Part shown: positions 8,983 through 20,538 of the stretch, piece after piece
How positions within the stretch are numbered: position 1 is the stretch's first letter
Layout of the letters: each line of letters starts with the position of its first letter
NCBI GenBank assembly: GCA_049999725.1
Contig: JBNGIS010011854.1
Location: 1-30,629 of the forward strand
DNA from: Haplomitrium mnioides
Lineage: Eukaryota; Marchantiophyta; Haplomitriopsida; Calobryales
DNA: 30,629 nucleotides
Direction: 5' to 3'
Notes under the pieces: model-generated
What the model was told of the DNA's origin: nothing
The model's database searches: none
Seen by the model: the letters and a program-made list of their open reading frames with translations, nothing else
Program-made: the position numbers and the translations under genes

Positions 8983-10396
8983 TTAGCTTGGTGATTGCGG
9001 ACCCCCAACGTCCTCCTCTCTGTGAATGTACCTTTTCAAATGGTCGTAATGAATCCGGTTAGCGAATCGCTCTCCCCTCAATGTCTCCAACTTTGCAGAT
9101 CCGTTTTGATGCTGTCTTCTCAACACAAATGGCCCTATCTATCTAGTGTGCAGTTTCTCTGGGAAATGTACAAATCGAATATCATAAAGCAACACTAACT
9201 CCCCTTCCAAAATATCTGTCGATTTTAGTTTTTTATCATGCTGATGCTTCTATAGGTGATGGCGGTGCTCCAAATGTATATAGGCTTGTTCCCTTGATTC
9301 CTCTAATTGCTCCAGCTGATACAGTCTTTCCCTTCGGCTCTGGTTTTCTGCCATTCTACCTTCCTCCAAAACTCTTCGGGTTGGGACTTCTGATTCAACT
9401 GGCACGAGTGTATTCTGTCTGAAGACCAGAAAGTAAGGATAGTGGCTTGTTGTGGTTTTGTAGGATGGATAAGCAGCTTAAAATCCCAATTTGCCTTATT
9501 GGCTGCTACGGTCTTACTAAGGATTTTGCCCATTATCCCATTGGCTCTCTCTGTCAATCCATTGGCGTTTGGGTGGTAGGTCATAGTGCATCGATGCTTA
9601 ATCAGGTATTTGGAGGTCAAATCCTTTATCACTTGATTGATAAAGTAGGTTCCTTGGTCACTTACCAGTTCTAGAGGTGGCCCAAACCTACAAAACATCT
9701 GTTCATTCAGGAATGCTACCACCGTTTTGGCGTCATCCTTTTTGGTAGCCCTGGCCTCCACCCATTTGGTGGTGTAGTTTGTGGCTAGGAGGATGTACCT
9801 ATTGCCTGTCCTGGTGGATGGCGCAATTGGGCCGATGAAATCTATCCCCCACTTTTCAAAGGGTGCTAGGGGAATAATTGGTACTAAATGGTGATGTTGG
9901 CTTGCTGCTGGCTTTCCTGTACTTTGACAGCATCACACCTCTTCACCCAAAAGTGCACATCCTTATGCAAGGTCGGCCACCAGTATCCAACACTTAGCAC
10001 CTTTCTTACTGTAACATCTGCTGCAAAGTGACCTCCCACTTCCTCTCCATATAGAGCTTGCATCACTATTGTGGTCTGATCTTGCTCCAAGCATCTTCTG
10101 ATCATGCCATCCAGTCCTCTTTTGTGTAGCATCCCCTTCACTAATAGGTAAGGTCTCACCTTCCTAAGAAACACTACAGCCTCCTCTTTGCTACTACCCT
10201 TTGGAATTTGTGCGGTACTGAGGAATTCAATGATTGAAGCATAGTTTGTTGGCCTCCTTGTTCTGACCTGGAACAAGTCCTCATCGAGAAAGGCATCCTC
10301 CACTTCCCTTCCATTGATTGGCCCAACCACCCTAGAGAAGAAGTCAGCATTGTTGTGCTTCTTTCCTGGTTTGATTCTCACTTCAAAATTGAACAA
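8983..10396 (-). pseudogene. Integrase region of gypsy pol
   Basis: The N-terminal zinc-binding region (about 9920-10130) reads GGHFAADVTVRKVL and GYWWPTLHKDVHFW. The expected first histidine is a tyrosine and the final Cys-x2-Cys is degraded. The core has the first catalytic Asp in GIDFIGP (codon at 9840-9842), the second in VSDQG (starting 9659) and Glu in NGLTERANG (starting 9551). There are exactly 35 residues between the second and third, the D,D-35-E spacing of retroviral-type integrases. The C-terminal GPY/F-like domain follows (about 9090-9210): GELVLLYDIRF, then LHTR-stop-IGPF, ending at TAA 8983-8985. The frame changes near 9880 and again between 9300 and 9240, with additional stops. 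No chromodomain follows. Confidence 0.9.
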
Positions 10397-10640
10397 GATA
10401 TTTTAGAGCATTATGATCGGTATGGAAGATCACCTTATAGTGCAACAGGCAGTGCTTGAATTTTTTAAGGGAATAGATGATCCCCAAGGCCTCCCTGTCA
10501 GTTGCTGAGTAGTTCCTTTCTGCTGCGGCCAACAACCTGCTTGCAAAGTATATTGGGTGATCCCTCCCTTTTTCATCCACTTGGCTCAGCATGGCACCGA
10601 TGCAGAATCCTGACACGTCGATCATTACATGGAAATCCTT
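10396..10640 (-). pseudogene. RNase H domain of gypsy pol
   Basis: This domain degrades the RNA strand of the RNA/DNA hybrid. Visible acidic residues are Asp in MIDVSGFCIGAMLSQ (about 10617-10619), Glu in TDREALGIIYSLKKF, and Asp in FHTDHNALKYL. The fold text is well preserved for about 75 residues. A stop and a frame change at about 10396 separate it from the integrase. Confidence 0.9.
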
Positions 10641-12199
10641 CCCCCAGCTTAGTGGTATGAGGATTAGTGCGTTGGTTAGTCATTGTTTCAATTTGTTGAA
10701 GCTGGTCAATCTTTCAAGCGTGGCTTCAAAGGTGCTGCCCTGCTTTGTCATTTCAGTGAGTGGCATGGCAATTGAGGCGAATCGCTCAATGAACCATCTA
10801 TAGTAGCCTACACAGCCTAGAAAACCTTGTACCTCCTTCAGGTTGGTTGGGAATGTTATCTTCATCCAATTTGCGGTCTTTTCCTGGTCCACTTCTATGC
10901 CTATGCCCGAAATCCGATGTCCCAGAAGTATTCCTTCGGACACTCCGAAGAAGCACTTTCCCGGGTGCAAGCACAATCCTGTTTCTCGGCACCGCTGAAG
11001 GGTGAGCCTTAGATCCCACTCATGGTTGCAGAATCTCCCATACACTACAAAATCATCAATGAAGATCTCAAGAAACTTCCCCAGATAATCATGGAATATG
11101 TTCATCATCATCCGCTGAAATGTCTCGGGTGCGTTACAGAGTCCGAAAGGCATCCTTCGGAAATCGAACACCCCCAATTTTGTGGTGAATGATGTCTTCA
11201 ACTGATCCTCTTCTCGAATCTAGATCAGGTTATATCCTGAATACCCATCTATGAAACTGTAAACTTCTTGTCCCGCAACCAGATCTAGTACGCCATCAAT
11301 GAAGGGCAAAGGGTAGTGGTCCTTTTTTGTTGTTGCATTCAGCTTTCAGAAATCCTGGCATACCCTTATCTTTCGCTTTTCATCCTATCTGATTTTCTTT
11401 GGTACTACGACCAATGGCAATACCCACTCGCTATTCAGCACTGGGTAGATGAAATCTGCTTCTAGCAATTTGTTGATCTCTTCCTTTACCAGTAGGGAGA
11501 ATTGAGGATTCATCCGGTACTGACGTTGTCTGACAGGGATTGCTGCGGGTTCCAGATCAATCCGATGTTCCTCCAATTCGTGGGGAACTCCCTTCAGATC
11601 CCCATGGCTCCAGGCAAAGGTGTCGCTGAAATTTGCTAGGAGGTGGGTCAAGGATTGCTCATGGTTTTCAGACAATTTCGATCCGATATGAAATTTGCGT
11701 CCCTCTTAGACAGTTATGGATTTGTGTTGAGTCGGGCACACTATCTCCACCTCATTTCTCCCTTCTAATCCATCCTTCTGTATGAGTGTTGCTAATCGCA
11801 ACCCCCTGCTCTCGGCATGTTCTCTCAGCTTGGTTCATTGTTCCTGTTTGCACCAGATTTGGCTCTTCGGACTTCTCATGTTCCTGTGTTGGGTTCCAAT
11901 GTGACACTTCGAACCTCTCCTTTCTTCCGGGCTTAGTGTCCCTGCCTCCCATTGAACATTCAGTGGTTTGCCTCTGCACATGCGTCTTCTTAGTGCCCTC
12001 TTCGAGTTCCAATTGGTTGACTCCCACCTCCATTTCTTCCATTAAATCGTCCTCTGGAGCCTCACTGACCATCTGGACCCAATAGTGATATTTTGATTCT
12101 TCGTCTTCTTTGGACCATTCACTGTCATACTCGTCTTCGACTTGGGTCTCCTCCAGATGTGGCACTGGCCTGTAGTGCACCTCTGTTTTTTCAGGACCA
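10641..12199 (-). pseudogene. Connector and reverse transcriptase of gypsy pol
   Basis: An acidic connector (about 11750-12200) leads to the RT start at about 11675: FSDTFAWSHGDLKGVP, PVRQRQYRMNP, EINKLLEADFIYPV and VVVPKK. Fingers and palm motifs follow: RVCQDF, PLPFID, FIDGYSGYN, then FDFRRMPFGLCNAPETFQRMM. The catalytic FIDD box (11052-11063) has phenylalanine where many families have tyrosine. The thumb includes GHRISGIGIEVD and GFLGCVGYYRWFIERFA. Stops interrupt it near 11385, 11350, 11220 and 10680. It is otherwise close to full length. Confidence 0.92.
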
Positions 12200-12803
12200 A
12201 ACACCAAAGTGGAATTCTCCCAATTGTGGAGGACTCAGGCTCCATACAGCAATGGTCTTCCGATTAGCACCGGGTAGGGAGAGGCTCTGGTTGGACGCAT
12301 CACCAAGTAATTTAATTTAAATTCCTTGCCTCGGATGAAGGTAGGAATCCGAAGTAGGGAGCCCAGAATCCCAACTTATGGGCGGTCTCTTCTATCATGA
12401 TATCAACCCCGACCACTCCGTCTACTGGCACTAAGGATAAGGTGCACTATGCAATTTGGATATCGATTTCTGGCACTTCTTTATCCTCGCAGACTAGTTG
12501 CAAATCCGCTTGGACTCCGACTCGAGGTAATTTCCTCCTTCGCTTCGGACCTATCAACAACTCTCTCAGTTGACGTCTGTATACTAGACTGTTCTTGATC
12601 AGCTGTCCCACTGTGGCCGTAACCGGGCAATCTCTTACGTCGGCTTGGATGCTGTAGGGGATTGGCTTGGTGTCTCTTTTGGAGGTGGGGATCTTTTCTT
12701 CGGATTCCTTGGGTTTCTCTTGATGGCCTCGGATGTTTTTCATGGTTTCTCGGGCTGCCTCCTCCTCTTCTAGAGCCTCCAAGGCCTCTAGCTGCTTCCG
12801 CAT
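12200..12803 (-). pseudogene. Aspartic protease region of gypsy polyprotein
   Basis: Retroviral-type protease would cleave the polyprotein. Upstream text is YSIQADVRDCPVTATVGQLI. The active-site region at about 12400-12440 reads LVPVDGVVGVDIMIEETAHKLG. The Asp-Gly pair is present, but the usual Asp-Ser/Thr-Gly-x-Ala pattern is not clean. A stop (about 12449) lies just before it and a frameshift near 12345 just after. The C-terminal part, LNYLVMRPTRASPYPVLIGRPLLY, ends with the I-G-R-x-x-L typical of this fold. Confidence 0.7.
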
Positions 12804-14402
12804 ATTGTCCTATTGTTTTGGGTAGAACCACTTCGGGTTATCCCGATTGTAATCCGAATCACTCCAAAGTGACGATTCGGGAGCTGCTTCTCTCTTCAAC
12901 TTCCGCTCTTTTTTCCGCTGGCTCTTGGGCTTGGACTTGGTTCTCGATCGGGTCACCACTCGATAGCAATCCTTCGAGGCAGGGGTTTCCCATCTGGGTA
13001 ATTGAGCTTCTTCCTCCTCTTGGTGGATCTCCAACTCTATTAAATTCACTGCCGATGGAGGGAGAGGGTTCATGCATGGGTGTGGGTTGGCTTCAGGCCT
13101 TCGGTTGAGAGGGCAATTCACAGCTACATGACCCTCCTTTTTGCATTGGAAGCAGAGAGCCGTTGGTTGTGCATATCCACTCTTCTTGGGTTCAAGACAA
13201 TTGGAGGAAATGTGCCCTGGCTGGCCATAATTCCAGCACACCATAATGGTCGTCCGCGGAGGCCTAGTTGCATTCCAACCATTTCCTTATCCGCCGCTGA
13301 CACTTGGAGGTCGACTTAGCATCGTCCGGAGTCCTCTACTGATTTGGTAGACCGCCTTAGGGGCCTCTTCGTAAACGTAGTCCACCTCTTCCCTTACGAA
13401 TTCAGGTGCTTCCTCCGGCACATAGTGAATTGTGCTATTTTCCGCGGTGCATTCTTGAGTGGAGTGGTCGTGCTTGTTACATCGAATGCACCAGACTCTG
13501 ACTCTTCTGGTTGGAAGGGGCCAACCTTCTAGTTTGATCTCGGCTAGGAGGATATTCATTGCCTCCATCTTTGCGCTCAATTCGTCTATCCGATCCTTCC
13601 CGGCGGACCTTCTGTTGGGTTCGGGCTTGGGCTCACTCCCCTTTGATTTCCCCTTATGAACTCCGTTGCGGTGATGCACCTCTCGTTCTTTGGCCCTCTG
13701 CTTCTTACTTTGATCCTTCTTTTTTTTCTTTTTCCTGGAGTCCCACTCCTCTTCTAAGCTGCTGCTATCTGAACTTCCTTCGCTTTCCGAAGTGGCGTCA
13801 GAACTCTCCTCCGTTTCTTCTTCACTTTCCGAAGTGTTTGAAGAATCCTCGGATTCATATACTTTCTTCGCCTTCCTTTTGGAGCTAGTGATGGCAGCCT
13901 TGACATGTGACTAGGCCGCACTGACCACTCCCTCCAAGGTTTGTGGATCTATCTGCCTCACCCAAGTTCTGATTCCTCTAGGCAGGGTGGCAAGAAACCA
14001 TGAAGTCAACATCTTGTCGGTGGCCGGTGGATTTAGCTTGCGAGCCACCTTCTTGAATCTCTGAAGGAATTTTTGCACTAATTCTTTCTTTTTCATTCTC
14101 AACTGACCCATTTTGATCAGTGCCTCTGTTTCTTCTCCGATTCCTTGGAATTCAGCAATGAATGCTACCTTGAAGACTCCCCAATCTCTTTTGACATTGT
14201 CCGGCAAGTCCTTATACTATGGCTACGCCTCTCCTTTTAGAATTGCGGGCAAGATTCCGATTTTAACATGACTTTCCCCATTCGCCGCTGAGGTATTTTC
14301 CAGATCATCCAACCAAGCATCAACATCATCTTTTGGACGTCCTTTGAAGGACTTGTACTTGAATCTACCCCTCAACCCGGAAGGGGGTACCGGATTGGCC
14401 AT
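12804..14402 (-). pseudogene. Gag with three CCHC zinc knuckles
   Basis: The best start is ATG at 14400-14402 (MANPVPPSG), though the frame is open upstream to about 14460. The Ty3-type gag capsid domain runs to about 13915 (RPKDDVDAWLDDLE, KKELVQKFLQRFKKVARKL, MLTSWFLATLPRGIRTWV). A serine/glutamate-rich acidic and then lysine-rich linker follows (about 13680-13900). The first knuckle, CIRCNKHDHSTQEC, is at 13449-13490. The second, CWNYGQPGHISSNC, at 13197-13238 has Tyr for its second Cys. The third, CFQCKKEGHVAVNC, is at 13113-13154. In-frame stops sit at about 14211-14222, 13911, 13287 and 12810, but the frame never shifts. This suggests substitution decay and an originally single gag-pol ORF. 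Confidence 0.88.
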
Positions 14403-14499
14403 CCCCGCCTTGTTCACGGGCACTTCCACCCACAAGCCTCGTAGTGCACAAGGTGACAACTTGGTTCTGGGTTGGTCTCAAGCTTTTGCAAACCTTTCG

Positions 14500-14516
14500 C
14501 CCTCCTTCTAGCGCCA
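14500..14516 (-). other. Primer-binding site
   Basis: On the minus strand TGGCGCTAGAAGGAGGG starts nine bases after the 5' LTR end. TGGCGC is complementary to a tRNA 3' end (CCA plus GCGCCA-type acceptor). The exact tRNA cannot be assigned by eye. Confidence 0.75.
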
Positions 14517-14525
14517 AAAAATGTA

Positions 14526-17500
14526 TGTCAGCCCCCTCCTTTGGTCGTTAACCTCCGAAGACCGCTCTTTGGCAGGAAAAGGCTGACTTTACTGGCGTTC
14601 AAGTTCTTTTATGAGATGGCCCCACTGCAAGTTATGACTTTCAGGTCTTAAGGATGTCCCTCCTTACCTTACAGACCTTTCTCCTTCTTCAATTCCGCAT
14701 TCACACATTCATTTATTCCTCACAAACTGCTTTGATCAAATTTCGAAGTGTATTTCAGGGATCCGAAATAGGATCCAAACTTAAAGTTTTACAATAGTGG
14801 TTCAAGTTCTGGCATCTGAATCACAAATGGGACCTGCCCACAGTGCTGCCCTCCTTTATGAGACTAATTCTTAGACCCTTGCTGAGTTGGGATCCTACTT
14901 ACTTCGGATCCGAAGTGTCTCTTTTGGAAATGCAAACATAAGACAACCTTATCTAAACCCTGCACACACAACACCACACACTCTGCCAATACGCTTCTGA
15001 CTTGAGAGCTGACCTTCGCAACACAATCTTGACCTCTCAACACTCCGTTCCTCTTTATCCGCTGCAGCTCTTCGGATTCTCTCAACATCCAATCTTTACG
15101 GCCTCCCTTGTACTTCTGATCTTTACTACAACAATTCTGACCTCCTCACAACTTTCACGATCCCAATTGCACTTCCTCTCTCTACTCATGCACCCTTCTC
15201 CAGATAGTATTTTTAACTTCCCTCGCGAGAAGCCTTGGTTTTACTTCTTCATGATCGGAAGAGGTCTTGTTTAACTTCCACCCCTGGAAGACAGTCCTCT
15301 CGACTGCTGGCCACCCACTCCACCTCGAAGCTTCGATGGATCTTCTTACACCATGCGCGGGCACAAATGCAGCTACTCCTCCTTGGCTTCCTTTGAGAGA
15401 ATAACCAGAAACACCCCCTGACGTTCCTGGGATTGTTGCTCCTGTATAGATGACACTGAGACAACCCCAAAGATCCCACTTTGGCAGCCACTCCAAATTC
15501 AAGACAACCTAGACCTCCTTCCGCTTTCAAGTATCAGTCCACCTACGACGCTGGTCCACCCGCAGTGGTGAGTACACTTGGATCGTCTAGGCCTCTAGAG
15601 CTCCCCGCCCAACGATTCCCAGCGCCCCTCGAGTCCACCTCCACCCCCTACTAGCCCTCTGGTCGAGTTCACCTACTTCAAGTAAAGCTTCAAGAGTTAT
15701 GTCCTCCCTCCTTCGTGTGTCTCCCTTTCTGTTGTTGTTCTCACGATTGGCAAGCTTGCATCCACAAACAACCCCTTCCATCTGGCAGCGATCCCAGCTA
15801 TACCCCCCTTGCAGCGCGCGTCACTCCCAACGATTTCTTGATCAAAAATGCATCTTTCCTCCTCGTTGGACTTGGCCGTTTTTCTTGTTGGCCTCTGTTT
15901 CTTGAGAAGCTGACACCTGTTGGTCAGCTTGTGTCTAATGGTATCAGTTGAAGCATTCAGAATCGGGGGAGGAAGATTTTCGGAGAAGTCTTGGCTGAAC
16001 CCTGCCTTCGATTCGTAGTGCCCTCCCTTGAAGATTTTCGACCAGGATCGCCTTATCGCTGGACGCATCAGCGATCCCGTAGCAATCTTGATTGGAGTAC
16101 TTCGAAGTATCTTGTTGAGCGAGGATCTGCAGCTGGGTCAGAGAGGTTCTTCCCACAGAGCGATTTGAAGGAATCCATTTGGAGAAGATTGGGCTGGCAA
16201 AAGAAGGTTCGCGTGACGCCTCCTGCGGCTACCTCTCGATCCTCCTGGATTTCCTTGCTCCTAGGCTCCTGCAATTGCCCGCGTACCCTCGCAAGCAGCC
16301 ACGCTTCTGCGAGCGCTCGCAGACCCTCGCAAGTTGCCATGTGTCCAAAAAATCCCTCGAAACGTCGTTGTCGCTTCTCGGAACCCCGCCGTCGATTTGC
16401 GGAACCGCATAGTTGCCCTTCGGAACCCTGTTGCTTCTCGAAACCCCGCAGTCACCCTTCGGAGCCCCGCCGTCGCTTCTCAAAATCCCGCCACGTCATC
16501 CATTGCCACGCCGTCCAACGCTGCCCTGCAAGGGGGTAAGCGGACCCATCGTTGACCCGTAGGAACCCTCGAACCACCGCTGAATGCCGCGTCATCCGTC
16601 AAACAATTCACTTGCCGAGTAAGAACGGTACCTTTGGTCGTCGCTTTGGCTTCATAAGAACTGAGGCTTCCTTCGCTTACTCTTTCCTCCGCTTGATATA
16701 CAAACTATGGAAAATTCCCCATGGATCCCCTTCGAACTTTCAGCGCGCCCTGTCAAACTTTCGTCCTCGCTAATTCCAAAACAGCAATAGGTCACACTTT
16801 TGGATGCTAGTCCCTTGCTTCTTCTTCTGGCCAGATTGTCGCTTCATCGTCTTTTCGCTATCTTGATCTTCCCTTGGCCGGAACTTGGTTTGATCACATT
16901 TTTGGTCTTCTTAATCTTGTCCTGGCCGGAACTGCAATAGATCGCCTTTTTGGTAGTTCGTTGCTTGCTTCTTCCTCTGGATGGAACTTTGTCTGATCAC
17001 CTTTTTGGCCCCCTTGATCTTGTTCCGACCGGACCCTCGATATATCGTCGTTCCGTAGCCTCCTTGTCATAAGAACCAAGCACGCTATAAACTCCTGTCG
17101 AACTTTCAGATCTTACCTTGTCGAACTTTCCCCCGCTCCACCGGATCAGCGATAGATCATCATTTTGCCTTGCTTGCTCTTTGTCTGGCCGGGCCCGTAA
17201 TAAGTCACCGTTTCACATCCATTCCCTTGGTCTCCAGTTGGGCTTCCCGTTGGATCCCTGTTAAGTGGCCTCCCCACTTAGGGAGGCTAATCGGAACCAA
17301 CTTAATTGGGGTGCCCCACTTAGGGAGGCTGAACCCCGTTAAGCTCTTCGGACCCGTAGGTGCTGCCATGTCGTCCATCAGATTCCTTGGAGTGTGGTGG
17401 GCTGCCACGTTTCCGCAGCGCTCCATGGACTCCTCGAGACTACGGCCATCGGTTAACTTCCAGAAAGTCGTTCCTCCTTGTTTCTGCCTTATTCTCTTCG

Positions 17501-17961
17501 ATTCAAATTGTACTACGATCGCCTCGAGCTCTTCTCTCTATCAAGATATTGCATGCCCCGAATGGTCACGAATTGAGGATGCACTAGTCAAACAATTGGC
17601 TCCTCCATTCTGCATCCCGACTTTCACCCTTGTCATGGTCTCCCTTTGTCCAGAATTGCTGCCTTGCGGTTCTCCTCTGCTCTCCTAGATCCCTTTGCTC
17701 TACCTCGTATTCCTTCTCTCTTTCGATCCCATCCCCCTGGAATTCTCTGGCGCTGACCTCTTCGACTCTTGCCTCCTTCCTTCACAATATGAATCTGGTT
17801 CCACTACTTCGGATCGGAAAATGAGGTAACCTGCGTTTAGCTTCCGATTAGAGTTATTCTATTGCTTCCAGATTATCTTACCACTTTAGAATGGAGAAAT
17901 GTTGTTGATGCTACTTCTGGTTCTTTGTAACCCAGATTAGCCCCTATTCTACTAGCTGACA
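14526..17961 (-). repeat. 5' LTR of the gypsy element
   Basis: 3436 bp, the partner of 5218-8702. It begins TGTCAG and ends TGACA on the plus strand and would carry the promoter for minus-strand transcription. The internal 21-bp repeats (about 16355-16500), ~50-bp repeats (about 16800-17070) and paired GGGAGGCTGA boxes (about 17272-17332) are all present, with one ~50-bp unit fewer than the left LTR. Confidence 0.95.
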
Positions 17962-17966
17962 TCAAA
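17962..17966. repeat. Target-site duplication, right copy (TCAAA)
   Basis: Identical to 5213-5217. After it the host gene resumes with ATATTGGCATAAGAGG, which matches the reverse complement of 22930-22950 in the right copy. Confidence 0.9.
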
Positions 17967-19740
17967 TATTGGCATAAGAGGTTTGTGGAGAGTGGGATGG
18001 TTTTATCCTAGAAATTAAAAAAAAGATTAAGTGTTGGAGACCTTGGAGATCAAGCCAAAGTCGACTCTTCAGAAGACAACCACTTCTGAAGACAATCAAT
18101 TTTAGCTTGGATTTCGAAGTGGTGAGCTAAGGGATTTACAACATAGCATTTTTTCAATGTGGGAGCTTAACACCGTCAAGGGCTAGAAGCCAAAAGCCAA
18201 AGGTTCTTTAAGAGTGGAGGACATGAAGTAGACACCTTGGAGGTCCCTTTAGCTCGATTTTGAAACGAGTTGAAGTCGAAGAGCTATTGATCGAAGAGAT
18301 ATCTCATGAATTGGAAAGACACAAGGTTTTTCTAGTGATGGTCAAGTCTTTTTGCTCGGAGGTGTACTGCAAAAAGTGGGAAGAAGCAAGGATGGAGTAT
18401 CCCATCCACACCAAAGAGTCAAAGATGTTATCATTTTATTCAAGTTTGAGAAATTGTTGGTAAGTGTTTTGTCCGTTTTCAGTTCTGATTTCTAATTTTT
18501 TTTCATTTTGCTTTTGAAGGTTTGAGAGTCCATGCATGAAGGGACTCTCAAGAGTCCATGCGCACCTCGACTCTCGAGTCAATGCACACAAGGTTTGAGA
18601 GTCCATGCGCGTAGGGACTCTTGAGTCCAACCTCGTGTCAACTCTCAAGTCCATTTGAACATGGACTCTCGAGTCCCTACACGCAAAGACTCTCGAGTCC
18701 ATGCGCGCATAGACTCAAGAGTCCATGCATACAGAGACTCGAAAGTACAAACTCGCAGTCATTTGAGAGTCCAAGCGCGCATGGGAACTAAGTCTCTCAT
18801 TGTCAATTACTCAAAGTTTTTGTTTTTTGTTTTAGTCTAACATGTTTTTTTTGTTTTCTTATAGGGTAAACAGTCAAACAACAGATGGCCAAAAAAATTG
18901 ATGGTGGCTACTAAAGGTCGAAAGAAATTGGGGGTCAAAGAAGCCCCCCTTAATGAAGATCAATCCTTGACTCTTGTCTCCTACCCCATGCTTTTCTGCT
19001 CCACTACCAGAAAGTAAGAGAGTGGAAGGCAAGACAATTAAGTGAAGTTGCTACCCTTCCAACCAAAGGAGGGTCTGATGAGCAAGACGAGGACTTAATG
19101 TCCTGTGTCGATGGACTCAATGTGGCATATTATCAAGTCCACGGAGAGTGTAATGCTTGCCAATTGAAGGGTTTAGTGAAACCAAGATGTTTCACTTTAG
19201 CTTTTGCTGATATTCCTTATGTTTATCAACTTAAGGAATGTAAGCATGATGATTCAGAACCCTTCTCAAAGGATGATGTTTTTGATATGGTTTCTTTTTT
19301 TGCGGCTGATACTACTTCCGAGTTTTCGTCTTTTGTAATTATCAACTCTTCGCAATGATTTGGTATTGTCAAGGATGCTTTACTAGAGGTTTGCTATGCA
19401 GTTGACCACGATATCTAGTAAGTTGTATTTTGATTTTTCTTCTTATAGTTTATCTATTTTATATTTCCGTTACTTTTTTTTCCTTTGTCTCATGTGTTTG
19501 TTTTTGTTACTATAGAGACAAAAGAAATATTCATCATTTGGATGGTTCTAGAATTGCTCACACCCAAGAGTACTGGACTGTGGTCTACTGAACGAAGGAG
19601 GGCAAGTGGAGCATAAAGCTCTTCAACTTGCAGTCAGATAATGCAAGCGGGCATCCTCGGCAAATCATGCAAAGTGTGTTTGGCTGCATGGCTATGTTAG
19701 CCAAGCTTAAAGATCTAGGAGATGGTGCTTCTAACAACTG
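17967..19740 (+). pseudogene. Left copy: 3' part of methyltransferase gene (rest of exon 2 to exon 4, truncated)
   Basis: Exon 2 resumes after the gypsy insertion and ends at a GTAAGT donor (18460). Its last block, LIEEISHELERHKVF and IHTKESKM, is conserved in the right copy. Intron 2 (18460-18864) ends TTATAG. Exon 3 (18865-19417) opens with a basic KGRKK stretch and carries VDGLNVAYYQVHGECNACQLKG. The catalytic-type motif follows: ADIPYVY at 19206-19226. This is the position IV motif (D-P-P-Y class) of amino-methyltransferases, here D-I-P-Y. KECKHDD-EPFSKDDVFDMVSFFA comes next. Intron 3 (19418-19515) has GTAAGT and TATAG ends. Exon 4 (from 19516) reads NIHHLDGSRIAHTQEYW and stops matching near 19740, so the SAM-binding motif I is missing. 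TGA at 19589 is shared with the other copy. Confidence 0.6.
18520..18790 (+). repeat. 24-bp minisatellite inside intron 2 (left copy)
   Basis: About eleven units with period near 24. Each has GACTCTCGAGTCC-like dyads alternating with ATGCGCGCAT-like palindromes. It lies wholly inside a GT-AG intron; open frames through it are artefacts of a period divisible by three. Confidence 0.85.
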
Positions 19741-20538
19741 CTACTTTGAACTTGGAACCGCTACTAGGTTCTTGTTTCATTTGGCATTCGCAAAAACCAA
19801 TTTCAAAATTTTAGCATCCAAAATCATGAATTCGACGCTAGTAATATTTGTTTGCAAAACAAATGTAATTTTATATATCAAAATGGCTCACTTTGAGTGT
19901 ACAAAATATTAAAAACAAATCTTCTTATGAGCATTCAAACAAAATTGCTTTTATAATTTCATCTTTCAAAAGCATAAGCATCACCAAACAAAAATATATA
20001 GCAAATAACACGACATTTGTTGTTAAATATTTTCAAAACTAGCAATGATATCAATAATTTGAAAATTTGATAAAAACATTCAAATTTTATCAAAAATGTT
20101 TTGAGCTAGAACTCTAAAGTGTTGGCGCAAGAAGATTGTTGAAGCAAAATTGTCAAAAGACTTTTGAATCCTATGCGTGCATGGACAACTAAGGCTCAAG
20201 TGTAGGCACGTAAAGATCCATGCGTGCCGAGACAACTATAGCTAGCTCAAGCTTGAACAGCTGAAGCCCATGCGCGCATGGAGAATTGAAATGAGCACAA
20301 GTTGCTAAGTAATTGGAAGCAAGGAATGTAGGAGCTCGTCTAGGAAGAAACATAAAATGAAAAAAAGAAAGTGAACTTCATTGCTAATTTTTTTGAGAAC
20401 CAATACGTTTTGTTCAAAAATCATCATAGGAAATTGAATCACAATGAAAAGACTAAAATTGAATCTAGAATGCAACAAGTTTGAAACTTCAAGAAATAAA
20501 ATTTTGTGAAAAAATACTTTATTGTATACAAAATTACA
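19741..20538. other. AT-rich spacer at the centre of the inverted repeat
   Basis: No coding sequence is recognised. It holds scattered ATGCGTGCAT and ATGCGCGCAT palindromes (about 20175, 20220, 20270), like a diffuse version of the intron arrays. It lies downstream of the right methyltransferase gene and may include that element's subterminal region. I could not find a terminal inverted repeat. Confidence 0.5.

Larger units (their letters stand above)
5218..17961 (-). mobile_element. Complete, inactive Ty3/gypsy LTR retrotransposon (12.7 kb)
   Basis: Two direct LTRs beginning TGTCA and ending TGACA flank a 5.8-kb internal region. A 5-bp target duplication, a PBS next to the right LTR and a PPT next to the left LTR are all present, so the element reads on the minus strand from right to left. 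The order is gag, protease, RT, RNase H, integrase, all originally in one frame; no chromodomain is seen. Very long LTRs and the RT/integrase text (FIDDF, GIDFIGP) point to a non-chromoviral Tat/Athila-type gypsy, at lineage level only as an inference. Many stops and several frameshifts mean it cannot move by itself. It is much more GC-rich than its host sequence. Confidence 0.95.
2373..19740 (+). repeat. Left arm of a large inverted repeat (interrupted by 12.7-kb gypsy)
   Basis: Without the gypsy insertion this arm is about 4.6 kb and matches 20960-26110 in reverse complement along its whole length: transposase N-terminus, divergent promoter, and methyltransferase-gene exons 1-4 with their introns. 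By eye, matched coding blocks are roughly 80-88% identical. The arm ends near 19740 inside exon 4, before the SAM-binding motif. Confidence 0.75.

Noticed and set aside
8805-9008. Small cysteine-rich repeat protein on the minus strand
   Set aside because: It is produced by the four 24-bp repeats, is out of frame with pol, and has no support in codon pattern.
19741-20538. Terminal inverted repeats of the two-gene element
   Set aside because: No convincing match to 29481-30629 was found by eye, so no ends are claimed.
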